In this document: positions 20,840-30,737 of the stretch, piece by piece
How the letters are laid out: each line of letters begins with the position of its first letter
How positions within the stretch are numbered: the stretch's first letter is position 1
Assembly (NCBI RefSeq): GCF_000368825.1
Contig: NZ_KB849717.1
Span: forward strand, 362,726-426,725
Direction of reading: 5' to 3'
Source of the DNA: Acinetobacter ursingii DSM 16037 = CIP 107286
GTDB lineage: Bacteria > Pseudomonadota > Gammaproteobacteria > Pseudomonadales > Moraxellaceae
Length of the DNA: 64,000 bases
The notes under the pieces: model-generated
The model's input: only the letters and a program-made list of their open reading frames with translations
What the model was told of the DNA's origin: nothing
The model's database searches: none
Position numbers and translations under genes: made by a program

Positions 20840-23077
20840 TTAGAACTGATAATTAAGACGAACCAAATAATTTCGTGGCGCACCTGGCATCGCGTTAGAG
20901 CGCCAGTATTCTTTATCGGTGAGATTATTTACCGCGAAAGTAATCCCCCAATGCTCATCTTTATAACCCAAAGCTGCGTCTAGGCGTGTCCAACCCTCAA
21001 TCTTGTTCAGATTGTTATCTGCGGTATAAAATGATCCCACGTAGGTGCCACCAATTTCAGCATAGACTCTTTCAACGGGTAAATAACGTATAAATAAATT
21101 ACCTGTATTTTCAGAGATATTGGCAAGACGATTACCTTTCAAGCGGCTGGTTTCTGCTACTGTAGCGCGAGTATCTTTTTTCCATTTGGCATCGGTATAA
21201 CCATATCCACCGCGTACAAAGACATTCTCTAAGACACGACCAATAAAACTGAATTCAACACCCTTTGATTGTTGTTGCTGTCCGACTTGCCATTCATTAG
21301 GTTGATTTGTTGGATCTGGCTGATAGCGAATATTATTCTTGGTAATATCAAAAACCGATAACTGTGTATTTAAACGCTGCTCGAACCAATCACTTTTAAC
21401 CCCGACTTCGTATTGTTCATTGTATTGAGGTTTTGCATCATAGACACTGGTATTATTCACATTTGGATCAATACTGATCATGCCTCGCCCACCATAAGGT
21501 GCAAAACTTTTACTATATGAGCTATAAAAACTATGCTGATCTGTTGGCTGCCAGACAAAGCCAACATTTGGGCTTAAGCTTTCGCCATCATAGCTTTTCG
21601 ATACATTTACAGGCTTACTATTTGCAACCTGTGCCTGTGTTTTAAATTCAAATGTATCGTAGCGAATACCGAGCATCATTTTTAAAGTTGGAGTAAGTGT
21701 CACTAAATCCTGTAAGAAAAACGCTAGATTTTCTGCATCGTGATGGTTAATGGTCGTGGTTGCTTTATGGGCATTTACAGGCAAATCATCATAATAATCT
21801 GAAGGATTATAAGGATTGATATAACCATAATAACTTTGACTACCGCTTGAATAGTTACCAAGCTTTGGATCTCGATCCTCATGTGTCCAATCACTACCAA
21901 ACATGATTTGATGTTCAAGACGACCTGTATTGAATTTGCCTGTAATATCAAAAGTATTAAGTAATGTTTTATTCATGGTTTCTTGCCATGCATAACTTTG
22001 GCGTAAATATCCCTTCCAAGTACACGCTGCACCCGTGATTTGTTTACCGTTCAAATCACACCATGTTCCGCCAAAGAAATTGTCAAAATTTTGATAGGCT
22101 TGGCGGTAACTAGCCGCCCAGTGGAATTTCCACTCAGGTGCAAATTCATATTTGAGATCTGTACGAATAGTTTGAAGTTCATCTTCTATATAATCGGTTG
22201 GACGCGCAAAACCTGTTTTTAATGAGACATCTTTCGGCAAGTTTTCATAACTTGGCCCTCGGTCAGGAGTACGGTCCAATTTATCGTAGGTATATTGTGT
22301 CGTCCATAACAAAGTTTGATCATCATTGCGATAGCTAATACTCGGTGAAAGCATTTCTATTTGCGAACCAATTCCTTTACGGAAACTATTGGTATCGGCC
22401 TTTTCACCTGTTAAACGGACTGCCCAGTGATCATTTAAAACTCGATTGAGATCTACAGTTGCTCCCACATTGTTATAAGATCCTGTATAAAGCCCTAGCG
22501 TACTTTTCGAATCAAAATTGGCAAATTTTGTGACCATATTGATCACGCCACCACCCTGACTTCGACCATAGAGAACAGAAGCTGGCCCTTTTAGTATCTC
22601 GATTCGTTCAACATTGGCGGTACTACGGCGTAACTGTCCACTTTCACGCACACCATCACGATAAATATCGCCTGCATCTGCGGCAAAACCACGTAAATAA
22701 ATACCATCACCGCGAGTATCATAACTTGTTGAAACGCCTGGTGTCCCTTGCAGCATAATACTCAGATCATTGGCGCCATATATTTTATATTTTTGCACAT
22801 CAATGGTATCGATGGTTTGCGGAATATCCTTCTTTTTTAGCCCATTACGAGTAACATTAGCTTCGTCGTAGTCAATATAACTTTTGATAGGATCAAGCTC
22901 ACTCATCGCTTCGATCTTAATTGTCGGTAATACCGCCTTAGCCGTTTCTAGCATTTCTGAATGTGATGATGCTTCAATATCTTTGGCAAAAACCACTTGG
23001 CTTTGCACAATCATCATAGCCAACAAACTCAGTTTAAAAGCCCCGACTTGCTTCATTTTTAAATTTAAATGATTCAT
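20840..23077 (-). CDS. TonB-dependent siderophore receptor
   Basis: The 745-residue outer-membrane protein has a signal peptide (about residues 1-32, ending VVFA) and a plug domain with IPQTIDTIDVQKYKI, ANDLSIMLQGTPGVS and VERIEILKGPASVLYGRSQG near residue 155-174. A 22-strand barrel follows and ends in the canonical C-terminal Phe (VRLNYQF). The plug motifs place it in the FhuA/Fiu-like siderophore group; the DGVRESGQLRR segment resembles catecholate receptors, but the ligand is not certain. It imports ferric siderophore using TonB-ExbBD energy. A weak Fur-like box lies upstream. No siderophore synthesis genes are in the window. Confidence 0.93.
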   Translation of the reverse strand: MNHLNLKMKQVGAFKLSLLAMMIVQSQVVFAKDIEASSHSEMLETAKAVLPTIKIEAMSELDPIKSYIDYDEANVTRNGLKKKDIPQTIDTIDVQKYKIYGANDLSIMLQGTPGVSTSYDTRGDGIYLRGFAADAGDIYRDGVRESGQLRRSTANVERIEILKGPASVLYGRSQGGGVINMVTKFANFDSKSTLGLYTGSYNNVGATVDLNRVLNDHWAVRLTGEKADTNSFRKGIGSQIEMLSPSISYRNDDQTLLWTTQYTYDKLDRTPDRGPSYENLPKDVSLKTGFARPTDYIEDELQTIRTDLKYEFAPEWKFHWAASYRQAYQNFDNFFGGTWCDLNGKQITGAACTWKGYLRQSYAWQETMNKTLLNTFDITGKFNTGRLEHQIMFGSDWTHEDRDPKLGNYSSGSQSYYGYINPYNPSDYYDDLPVNAHKATTTINHHDAENLAFFLQDLVTLTPTLKMMLGIRYDTFEFKTQAQVANSKPVNVSKSYDGESLSPNVGFVWQPTDQHSFYSSYSKSFAPYGGRGMISIDPNVNNTSVYDAKPQYNEQYEVGVKSDWFEQRLNTQLSVFDITKNNIRYQPDPTNQPNEWQVGQQQQSKGVEFSFIGRVLENVFVRGGYGYTDAKWKKDTRATVAETSRLKGNRLANISENTGNLFIRYLPVERVYAEIGGTYVGSFYTADNNLNKIEGWTRLDAALGYKDEHWGITFAVNNLTDKEYWRSNAMPGAPRNYLVRLNYQF

Positions 23078-23138
23078 TAGAAAAATTACTCAGACTTAAA
23101 ATATTTAGTAAAATAAAAACAAGCGAATACTAATAAAA

Positions 23139-23157
23139 AATATTCTCATTTGCATTA
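23139..23157 (-). promoter_or_regulatory. Candidate Fur box upstream of the TonB receptor
   Basis: On the minus strand TAATGCAAATGAGAATATT shows the AATGAGAAT core common in Fur sites but matches the full 19-base palindrome only partly. Its place about 60-80 bases before the receptor start fits iron repression. Confidence 0.4.
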
Positions 23158-23327
23158 ATATTTTTATACAAATTGATTATTTTAGATACAAATAATTAAG
23201 ATGATTTTAATAATGTTGACTTTAAAGTTGAAAATTCCACTATATTTTTAAGAATTACAAAACAAATATCGCACTAAGCTTCGAAGCATCCGCGATAAAA
23301 CATTCATTACACCCCAAAATTTCCAAT

Positions 23328-23358
23328 AAAAAAGGGATGATCAATCTCATCCCTTTTT
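23328..23358. terminator. Intrinsic terminator of dctA
   Basis: AAAAAGGGATGA and TCATCCCTTTTT form a 12-bp perfect stem with a 6-base loop, 34 bases beyond the dctA stop. On the minus strand T's follow the stem. Confidence 0.9.
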
Positions 23359-23391
23359 CTACATTTTTGGCTTAGTTAAGTAACTGAAGGC

Positions 23392-24723
23392 TTATTTTTC
23401 TTCAAGCATTTGACGATCAACTTCTTCAGGGTTATTCAATGCATTCTGAAGTTTTTGCATATCCAATGCACCGACCCATTTCGCAACGACAATCGTTGCT
23501 ACACTGTTACCCGTTAAATTCGTCAAAGCACGTGCTTCAGACATAAAGCGATCAATACCTAAAATCAAGGCAAGTCCCGCAACTGGAATATGCCCCACCG
23601 CTGACAAAGTTGCAGCCATGACGATAAATCCAGAACCTGTGACTCCTGCTGCACCTTTCGATGAAATCAATAGCACAATTAGCAACGTAATCTGATGTTG
23701 AATATCTAGCTGGGTGTTGGTGGCCTGAGCAATGAAAATTGCAGCCATGGTCAGGTAAATCGAAGTACCATCCAAGTTAAATGAATAACCTGTCGGAATA
23801 ACCAAACCGACCACTGACTTTTCGCAACCTGCGATTTCGAGCTTTTTCAGCATCCGCGGTAACACAGATTCTGACGAAGATGTCCCCAGTACAATCAGTA
23901 ATTCTTCACGAATGAGGCGTAACATTTTGAAAATACTGAAACCACACACACGGCTGATCGTGCCTAATACAATAAAAATAAACAACAAACACGTGACATA
24001 GAAGCACAAGATAAGTTGTCCAAGTTGTACCAAAGAACCAACACCATATTTACCAATGGTAAAAGCCATTGCACCAAAAGCACCGATCGGCGCAAGCTTC
24101 ATGATCATATTCACGATGTTAAAAAATACATGTGAAATTTGATCAATCAGTTTCAAAACTGGTTTACCTGCATCACCTAATTTATGCAGTGCAAAACCGA
24201 ATAGGATAGCAAACAGTAAAACTTGTAAAATTTCACCATTGGCAAATGCGCCTACTACCGTTTCAGGAATGATATGCATCAAAAATTCGACGGTAGACTG
24301 GGACTGACCAGAGGCAACGTATTTCGCAATCCCTGCTGTATCGAGTGTCGCTGGATCGACATTCATCCCCACACCTGGTTTGGCAATATTAATCACCAAA
24401 AGACCTACAATCAGTGCGATGGTTGAAACGATCTCAAAGTAAAGTAATGCAATTCCGCCAGTCTTACCGACAGATTTCATACTCTCCATACCCGCGATAC
24501 CACTGACCACCGTACAGAAAATGACAGGTGCAATAATCATCTTAATCAGACGAATAAATGCATCCCCCAGAGGTTTGAGTTGTTCTCCTAACCCCGGAAT
24601 ATTTTCTTTGACACCATCTACGATTTGGGTTGTGCTTGGATAAAAATGTCCAACCAAAACACCTGCGATAATGGCAATGATCACTTGAAAATAAAGTGAT
24701 TTGTAAATCGGTTTTTTAGCCAT
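23392..24723 (-). CDS. dctA: C4-dicarboxylate:cation symporter DctA
   Basis: The 443-residue DAACS-family transporter has eight helices plus two hairpin loops. Signatures are [15 protein letters not shown] (residues ~283-297), [40 protein letters not shown] and [20 protein letters not shown]. These match DctA closely, rather than the glutamate carriers. It takes up succinate, fumarate and malate with protons or sodium in aerobic growth. A GltP-type paralogue lies at 54117. A divergent gene is more than 400 bases away, leaving room for regulation. Confidence 0.93.
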   Translation of the reverse strand: MAKKPIYKSLYFQVIIAIIAGVLVGHFYPSTTQIVDGVKENIPGLGEQLKPLGDAFIRLIKMIIAPVIFCTVVSGIAGMESMKSVGKTGGIALLYFEIVSTIALIVGLLVINIAKPGVGMNVDPATLDTAGIAKYVASGQSQSTVEFLMHIIPETVVGAFANGEILQVLLFAILFGFALHKLGDAGKPVLKLIDQISHVFFNIVNMIMKLAPIGAFGAMAFTIGKYGVGSLVQLGQLILCFYVTCLLFIFIVLGTISRVCGFSIFKMLRLIREELLIVLGTSSSESVLPRMLKKLEIAGCEKSVVGLVIPTGYSFNLDGTSIYLTMAAIFIAQATNTQLDIQHQITLLIVLLISSKGAAGVTGSGFIVMAATLSAVGHIPVAGLALILGIDRFMSEARALTNLTGNSVATIVVAKWVGALDMQKLQNALNNPEEVDRQMLEEK

Positions 24724-25165
24724 AACTTTACGTCAACAAATATTTCTAAGCCCTTAGAAATATATCTATAAAAATATCTATAAAAAATTTATAGACAGCC
24801 CTTTAGCCCACTTGTCTGAATGACTCATGGCGGAAGTTCTTTTACAAGAAAACTTTCCTTAAGATGAAAAACAATATGTTTTTCAAAACAGTCTCACGAC
24901 TTAAAACGTTTCGATCAAACTAGAACTTAATCTGTTTAAAGAAAAATGGGAGGTAACGAATAAATCGTTAATAAAAATTAAACAGTACTAAAATGCCGAG
25001 AGTTTACTGCAATTCCTCTTTTTATCGGTTACAAAATCCATTTTTCGGCTATTTTTTAATCAAAAATAGTGTAGACATTAGTCTAATACCCTTAAGAATA
25101 ATTCTTTCATTTTATTTTTATGTCATAGTGATGCTATTCATTTTTCAACGAAATATTGACCGCAT
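24724..25165. other. Divergent promoter region of dctA and the YbiB-like gene
   Basis: About 440 AT-rich bases. Near 24757-24795 a short direct repetition of ATATCTATAAAAA occurs in the dctA leader. No operator, gene or RNA structure could be identified with confidence. Confidence 0.4.
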
Positions 25166-26173
25166 ATGAACACTAAGAAAAATCTATATAAAGACAGTGA
25201 ACATCCTTTTGCCCAATATGTAAGAATACTCGGCAAAGGAAAAACAGGTTCACGATCATTAAATTATGAAGAAGCTTATGCTGCTTTTTCCATGATTTTG
25301 AAAGGAGAAGTCTTGGATGTTCAGTTGGGTGCTTTTTTGATGTTGCTAAGGGTGAAAGAGGAATCTGTTGAAGAACTCACTGGATTTGTACAAGCCACCA
25401 AAGATCAACTGAACTTTCAGCCATTAGATGTCGATCTGGATTGGTCATCTTATGCGGGTAAACGTAAACATTATCCGTGGTTTCTCTTATCTGCACTCAC
25501 CTTAGCAAAGCATGGCTATAACATTGTCATGCATGGCGCTGCGGGTCATACCATTAACCGTGTGTATACTGAACAAGTTCTACAATATTTGGACTATGCA
25601 ATTTGTCAGTCTGAACAAGATGTTCAGCAGCAGTTACAGCAACAACATTTTGCTTATTTACCTTTGGACGTAATTTCCCCTGTCCTGAGTGATATGATCG
25701 ATTTACGGAATGTCATGGGGCTTCGTTCACCTGTTCATACTTTAGCGCGCTTAATTAATCCCTTTAATGCCAAAGCTACCCTGCAAGCCATTTTTCATCC
25801 TGCCTACCGTAATTCACACCAACAAGCAGCGTATCAACTGGGCTATAAAAATAGTGCGGTGATTAAAGGCGAAGGCGGTGAATTTGAGCGTAATCCTGAT
25901 GCAAAAACGCTTATTTGTGGTATTAAAAATGGTGAATTGTATGAATACGAATTGCCTAAATTGACTCCAGAACGTAGCCCAACTGAAGATGAGCTTGATT
26001 TAGCCACATTTAAACAAGTGTGGTTGGGTCAGACGAGTCATGAATATGGTGAAATGGCAATTATTGAAACGATGGGTATCGCGCTATATACCATGAATGT
26101 GGTTGACGATTATGCTCAAGCGATGCAAAAAGCAAAAGTGCTTTGGAATACTAGATTCGACAAAGCACTTTAA
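25166..26173 (+). CDS. ybiB: TrpD2/YbiB-like protein of the anthranilate phosphoribosyltransferase fold
   Basis: The 335-residue protein has the TrpD-like N-terminal helical domain (GKGKTGSRSLNYEEAYAAFS, about residues 23-42) and the nucleoside-phosphorylase fold with MHGAAGHTINRVYTEQVL and VIKGEGGEFERNPD. It lacks the normal GTGGD phosphoribosyl motif of true TrpD. E. coli YbiB is a nucleic-acid-binding, LexA-regulated paralogue that does not make tryptophan precursors. I infer the same role. It is alone and faces the YeaC-like gene; their shared hairpin ends both. Confidence 0.83.
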   Translation: MNTKKNLYKDSEHPFAQYVRILGKGKTGSRSLNYEEAYAAFSMILKGEVLDVQLGAFLMLLRVKEESVEELTGFVQATKDQLNFQPLDVDLDWSSYAGKRKHYPWFLLSALTLAKHGYNIVMHGAAGHTINRVYTEQVLQYLDYAICQSEQDVQQQLQQQHFAYLPLDVISPVLSDMIDLRNVMGLRSPVHTLARLINPFNAKATLQAIFHPAYRNSHQQAAYQLGYKNSAVIKGEGGEFERNPDAKTLICGIKNGELYEYELPKLTPERSPTEDELDLATFKQVWLGQTSHEYGEMAIIETMGIALYTMNVVDDYAQAMQKAKVLWNTRFDKAL

Positions 26174-26181
26174 ATACCATG

Positions 26182-26217
26182 AAAACCGATACGTTTTAAA
26201 TAAAACGAATCGGTTTA
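26182..26217. terminator. Long hairpin spanning the convergent gene ends
   Basis: AAACCGAT-A-CGTTTTA and TAAAACG-A-ATCGGTTT pair over 15 bp with one A-A mismatch. It includes the stop codon of the YeaC-like gene. TTTT follows on the minus strand; it is likely a bidirectional terminator. Confidence 0.6.
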
Positions 26218-26462
26218 AATTCAGGTTCTGGCAGGTGTGAATCGCACTCCTCACCTTCTTCCTTTTTACCTTTATCAATATAGCCTGTACGCTCTTTTTC
26301 AGGGACATTCTCATGTTCCCACGCAATGACCGCCTGCATACAAATTTGGCGTTGTTCTTGAGTTAATGCGATACCATTTGGCCATTTGCCAATTTCCACT
26401 GCCGTTTTTAAACGCTCCACGATATCTGGATCTAAAACGGCAAGCATTTGTTCAATATTCAT
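26196..26462 (-). CDS. YeaC-like protein (DUF1315 family)
   Basis: The 88-residue product begins MNIEQMLAVLDPDIVERLKT and continues with IGKWPNGIALTQEQR and CMQAVIAWEHENVP, the DUF1315 signature. The function of the family is not known. Its ATG overlaps the nadK stop by 4 bases (ATGA), so translation is probably coupled. The C-terminal tail is charged and proline-rich. Confidence 0.85.
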   Translation of the reverse strand: MNIEQMLAVLDPDIVERLKTAVEIGKWPNGIALTQEQRQICMQAVIAWEHENVPEKERTGYIDKGKKEEGEECDSHLPEPEFKPIRFI

Positions 26463-27379
26463 GCGTCATCCTGCTGTTGAAATGAGTCAAAATCCTGATT
26501 CCAGCCAAGCTTTGTACGGCAAGCCATATAAAAGTCATAACCGGGTGGATGTAATAAGTTTAACTTAAATGGATGCTTTCGGATATGCACTGTATCACCG
26601 ACATTCAAGGAAATACTGTTTTGTCCATCAGCACTCACCATCGGGAGAACACGATTTTCGCGAATCGTGAGTTTAATTTCACTGTGTCCACTGACCACGA
26701 TTGGACGTGAAGATAAGGTATGCGGATGCATTGGAACTAAAGCAATCGCATCCATACCCGGATGCAAAATCGGACCGCCGCCTGACAGTGCATACGCGGT
26801 TGAACCTGTTGGTGTCGAGACAATCAGGCCATCACTATGTTGACGATAAACATACTGACCATCAATATTCAGCTCAAAATCAATCATATGCACGGAGCGG
26901 CCAGAGTGTAAAACCACATCATTGAGCGCAATCGCATCATAAATAGTTTCACCTTTGGAACGGACTTCCATTTCCAGTAAAAAACGTCGATCTAACTGGA
27001 AATGTCCCTGTAATACCTGATCAAGTTTAAAGATCACCTCAGACGGTTTAATGTCGGTTAAAAATCCCAAGCGACCACGGTTGACCCCGATTACAGGGGT
27101 ATTATGTCGAACCAATGCACGTGCAGCATGTAACAGTGAACCATCACCGCCCACCACAATCACGAGATCGACCACTTCACCCAATAAACTACGACTTACA
27201 CTTTGCGTGTTATTGTCAGGTACAAGTGCTGCCGTTTCCTGATCAAAAACAGGATGTAATCCCAAATGCAAAAGATGGTCGTGAATCAGACTTAATGTTT
27301 CAACGACTGATGATTTATCAGGACGGCCGATTAAACCGATATTACGAAAAGATTTGGCTGAAAGATTTGCAGACTGCAT
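26459..27379 (-). CDS. nadK: NAD kinase
   Basis: The 306-residue enzyme makes NADP from NAD and ATP. The GGDG motif is in VVGGDGSLLHAAR (about residues 81-93), followed by GVNRGRLGFLTD and TPTGSTAYALSGGGPI. An ATG 23 codons upstream (27448) extends the frame; I chose 27379 because the protein then begins MQSANLSAKSFRNIGLIGRP like other Acinetobacter NadK. Neither start has a clear Shine-Dalgarno. The gene overlaps the YeaC-like gene downstream and is divergent from mrcB. Confidence 0.95.
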   Translation of the reverse strand: MQSANLSAKSFRNIGLIGRPDKSSVVETLSLIHDHLLHLGLHPVFDQETAALVPDNNTQSVSRSLLGEVVDLVIVVGGDGSLLHAARALVRHNTPVIGVNRGRLGFLTDIKPSEVIFKLDQVLQGHFQLDRRFLLEMEVRSKGETIYDAIALNDVVLHSGRSVHMIDFELNIDGQYVYRQHSDGLIVSTPTGSTAYALSGGGPILHPGMDAIALVPMHPHTLSSRPIVVSGHSEIKLTIRENRVLPMVSADGQNSISLNVGDTVHIRKHPFKLNLLHPPGYDFYMACRTKLGWNQDFDSFQQQDDA

Positions 27380-27710
27380 TGGATGCCTATAAGTTAAAGC
27401 CAGTATAGGGTTGGTCTGTGAAGCATCATATACATGAGGCTCATCCATCGCAAAATCACGATGAACCCTAAGATCAACATATCATATGCGATTTGTGCGA
27501 CTAATATAACACAGTAATTCTAAAATCGTCTCGAATCAATCTACCCCATCTATCTCTATAAAAATGTTGATTATCAATCAATAATATCTAAAGAATTTGA
27601 AGCTTTAGCAGAAAAAATGAGTTTTTTAGCTTGTTCACAGATTTATCATTGCAAAATGTATAAAAGCTATCGCATGATTAGCACACTTTGTTGGCTTTTA
27701 TGACAGATTT
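27380..27710. other. Divergent promoter region of nadK and mrcB
   Basis: About 330 bases. It includes the alternative N-terminal frame of nadK (to 27448) and an AT-rich stretch with a TATAAA near 27659 in front of mrcB. I see no small gene or structured RNA. Confidence 0.45.
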
Positions 27711-30107
27711 ATGAAGTTTGAACGTGGCATCGGCTTTTTTGCGCTTATTTTTTCAGTGATCATTATTGGCGGTTTTCTTGCATTTAGTATTTATTTAATT
27801 CGACTGGATAATATTATTCGCGAGAAATTTGAAGGTAAACGCTGGGACATCCCCGCAAAGGTTTTTGCACGACCTCTGGAACTTTATACCAATGCACCTG
27901 TGACTCAGACTGACTTTAGTCAGGAGCTAGGATTGCTTGGCTATAAAAGCACCCAGAATTACACTAAATCTGGGAGTTACGTGGTTCAGGGCAATACCAT
28001 GTATGTGCATACACGTGGTTTTGACTTTGGTGATAGCACTGAACCTGAACAAGTTTTGCAGGTGTCTTTTGCCAATGATCAAATTTCAGATATTCGCGCC
28101 ACCAAGCCATCATCAACAGGCATTGCCAGACTTGAACCGCTCCTAATTGGCGGCATTTATCCGCAACACAATGAAGACCGTGTCCTGATTAAACTGGACA
28201 AAGTGCCAAAAACCTTGATTGAAGCACTGGTCGCAACAGAAGATCGTAACTTCTATAGTCATCATGGTATTTCTATACGTGGAACTGCGCGTGCCTTGGT
28301 GAGTAATGTCACAGGTGGTCGACGTCAGGGTGGTTCGACCTTGACACAGCAATTAGTCAAAAACTTCTATTTGAGTCCAGAACGCACACTCAAACGTAAA
28401 GCCAATGAAGCGTTTATGGCCATGTTGCTAGAGCTACATTATAGTAAAGATGAAATTCTGGAAGCCTATTTAAACGAAGTGAATCTCGGGCAAAATGGCA
28501 GCTATTCTATTAATGGCTATGGCTTGGCTTCACAGTTTTATTTTGGCCTCCCCCTACGTGAATTAAACATCGCGCAGCAAGCTTATCTGGTGGGTTTGGT
28601 ACAAGGACCTTCGTTATATAATCCGTGGCGTAATCCTGAAGCAGCACTTAAACGTCGTAATATCGTGCTAAATAATATGTTGGTGATGGGTTACTTAACT
28701 CAGGATCAATACGATAAAGAAAGTGCACGTCCTTTAGGCGTGGTGGCTAAACCAAGTCTTGGGCCAGCGAAATTCCCAGATTTTCTGGACATTGTTCGTC
28801 GCCAACTCCGTTCTGAATATCAGGAAAATGACCTAACCAATCAGGGATTACGTATTTTCACAACACTTGATCCAATTGCTCAAACTCGTATTCAAAATGC
28901 CTTTAAATCGACTGTAGAACAAATTGCAAACCGTAATCCAGCTCGTCTTAAAGATTTACAAGGCGCTGTATTGGTTCAACATCCAGAAAATGGAGAGTTA
29001 ATTGCTGCTGTTGGTTCGACTCAGGACTTTACAGGATTTAATCGTACAGTAGATGCTAAACGTCAAGTCGGTTCATTGCTTAAACCTGTCATTTATTTAA
29101 GTGCAATTGAGTCTGGACGTTATAACTGGGCGAGTCAAATTCAAGATGCAGCGGTCAATATCCCAGTAGGCGGCGATAAAAGCTGGACACCTAAGAACTA
29201 TAGTGGCGGTGAGCATGGTGTTGTTACATTGCAACAAGCATTGGCACACTCATATAACCTTTCAGCTGTGCGTTTAGGTCAGGAATTTGGTTTATCCACT
29301 TTTAGCAATAACCTGAAAAAATTTGGCGTCACCTCAGATATTCCAAACTATCCATCTGCATTTTTAGGTGCGGTAAATATGTCGCCTATGGAAATGCTCA
29401 GTATCTATGGAAACTTCGCAACAGGCGGTTTTAAATACCCGACTCGTGCAATTCGTTCTGTGGTTGATGCCAACGGTCATGTATTAGAACGTTTTGGCTT
29501 AAATGTTCAACAAACCATTGATCCATCTGCTGCTTACATTTTGAATTATGGTCTGCAACAAGTCATGCGTTCAGGTACAGGTAAAGCCGCTTATAATACT
29601 TTATCTCCTGATCTGAATCTTGCAGGGAAATCAGGAACAACCAACGATACACGTGATTCATGGTTTGCAGGTTATTCTGGTAATTATCTGGCTGTCGTAT
29701 GGCTGGGTCTGGATGACAATAAAATCACGGGTTTAACAGGTTCATCAGGTGCATTACCTGTCTGGACCAATGTCATGAAACAATTGCGTCAACAGCCCGT
29801 TAACTTACGTCAAACAGATGATGTGCAATGGCAATGGATTGACTCTGCTACAGGTCATTTATCCGCTCAGGGTTGCGAAGGTGCGATGTACATCCCACTC
29901 ATGCGTAACAATGTCCCGCGTCAGGCAACTGTGTGTGGCTTACCACATTATCAGGTTGAGCCAACTTACAATTCTGATACGGAAAACGGTGATACAAGTG
30001 CCCCTGCGAACGATAGCATGGACAACTATATTCGTGACAGTGAAGATCAAATGCAAAATGATCTGTCCAATAATCGCGTCATTTCTAGTGGTAGTTATTC
30101 AAACTAA
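27711..30107 (+). CDS. mrcB: Penicillin-binding protein 1B (bifunctional transglycosylase/transpeptidase)
   Basis: The 798-residue class A PBP has one N-terminal membrane helix (residues 8-28), a UB2H-like segment, then the GT51 glycosyltransferase domain with ATEDRNFYSHHGIS and RRQGGSTLTQQLVKNFYLS (about residues 177-225). The transpeptidase domain has SxxK in QVGSLLKPVIYL, SYN in AHSYNLSAVR and the KSGTTNDTRDSWFAGY box near 645-660. It polymerises and cross-links peptidoglycan at the inner membrane. The C-terminal tail after residue 760 is acidic and low in complexity. The stop overlaps an ATG of the downstream reading frame (TAATG). Confidence 0.96.
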   Translation: MKFERGIGFFALIFSVIIIGGFLAFSIYLIRLDNIIREKFEGKRWDIPAKVFARPLELYTNAPVTQTDFSQELGLLGYKSTQNYTKSGSYVVQGNTMYVHTRGFDFGDSTEPEQVLQVSFANDQISDIRATKPSSTGIARLEPLLIGGIYPQHNEDRVLIKLDKVPKTLIEALVATEDRNFYSHHGISIRGTARALVSNVTGGRRQGGSTLTQQLVKNFYLSPERTLKRKANEAFMAMLLELHYSKDEILEAYLNEVNLGQNGSYSINGYGLASQFYFGLPLRELNIAQQAYLVGLVQGPSLYNPWRNPEAALKRRNIVLNNMLVMGYLTQDQYDKESARPLGVVAKPSLGPAKFPDFLDIVRRQLRSEYQENDLTNQGLRIFTTLDPIAQTRIQNAFKSTVEQIANRNPARLKDLQGAVLVQHPENGELIAAVGSTQDFTGFNRTVDAKRQVGSLLKPVIYLSAIESGRYNWASQIQDAAVNIPVGGDKSWTPKNYSGGEHGVVTLQQALAHSYNLSAVRLGQEFGLSTFSNNLKKFGVTSDIPNYPSAFLGAVNMSPMEMLSIYGNFATGGFKYPTRAIRSVVDANGHVLERFGLNVQQTIDPSAAYILNYGLQQVMRSGTGKAAYNTLSPDLNLAGKSGTTNDTRDSWFAGYSGNYLAVVWLGLDDNKITGLTGSSGALPVWTNVMKQLRQQPVNLRQTDDVQWQWIDSATGHLSAQGCEGAMYIPLMRNNVPRQATVCGLPHYQVEPTYNSDTENGDTSAPANDSMDNYIRDSEDQMQNDLSNNRVISSGSYSN

Positions 30108-30139
30108 TGATCACGGTTGGTAAAAGAGATTTAAAACGT

Positions 30140-30694
30140 ATGTGGAAGCAAGGTTTTTTAGTATTAATAATGGCTGCTTTTGTGGGATGTTCGACATTCC
30201 CTTTACATGAAGAACAGAAAAAAGCACCACAAAAGCCTGCTGAACCTGCCAAGAAAACGGTAGAAACACCTGATGGGGTTAAAATCACACCCTATGAACA
30301 GGAAGAAATCAAACGTAAACCACTACGTGTTGTCGTTCCTGAACAAAAGGCAAAACAGCAATTTAATGATGGACGATCTCTTCCTGCTTTTAAAAATCTG
30401 ATACAACAGACTCAGACGGCATATCGTCAGCAAAAATGGGACGATGCTGAACGGTTTGCTTTACAGGCTCAGCGTTTAGCGCCACAAGCGGCAGAAACCT
30501 TTATGTATCTGGCTTTAGTCGCCAATCAAAAAGGACAATACAGTTCGGCAGAATCACTGGCACGACGCGGTTTAAGTTATGCTCAATCTGCGCCAATGAA
30601 AAAACAACTTTGGCAAGCTATTTTAGTCGCTGGGCAAAAGCAAAATCATGTACAAACGGTACAGCAAGCTCAACAGGCCTTAAATTCACTTTAA
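30140..30694 (+). CDS. TPR-containing lipoprotein downstream of PBP1b
   Basis: The 184-residue product starts MWKQGFLVLIMAAFVGCSTF, a signal peptide with lipobox FVGC. The C-terminal half (about 90-184) has tetratricopeptide-like helices (KWDDAERFALQAQRLAPQAA and YSSAESLARRGLSYAQS). An overlapping ATG at 30107 would add 11 residues; I prefer 30140 since the signal peptide begins there and GAGA lies upstream. Its position right after mrcB suggests an outer-membrane partner or activator of PBP1b, as LpoB is in E. coli, but the proteins are not obviously homologous, so this is inference. Confidence 0.78.
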   Translation: MWKQGFLVLIMAAFVGCSTFPLHEEQKKAPQKPAEPAKKTVETPDGVKITPYEQEEIKRKPLRVVVPEQKAKQQFNDGRSLPAFKNLIQQTQTAYRQQKWDDAERFALQAQRLAPQAAETFMYLALVANQKGQYSSAESLARRGLSYAQSAPMKKQLWQAILVAGQKQNHVQTVQQAQQALNSL

Positions 30695-30704
30695 GGCTTG
30701 TTGT
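30671..30704. terminator. 14-bp hairpin over the stop codon of the TPR lipoprotein gene
   Basis: CAACAGGCCTTAAA and TTTAAGGCTTGTTG pair over 14 bp with one G-T wobble, and the TAA stop lies in the right arm. No T tract follows on the plus strand, so termination is uncertain. Confidence 0.35.
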
Positions 30705-30737
30705 AGATATTGCAAGCATCTGAAATTTTATATTAAT

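Larger units (their letters stand above)
23078..23391. other. Intergenic region upstream of the TonB receptor
   Basis: About 310 very AT-rich bases. It contains the receptor promoter with a Fur-like site near 23139-23157 and the dctA terminator at 23328-23358. I see no gene in it. Confidence 0.5.

Noticed and set aside
24757-24795. Short direct repetition ATATCTATAAAAA in the dctA leader
   Set aside because: Two or three imperfect units in very AT-rich DNA; not distinguishable from chance.
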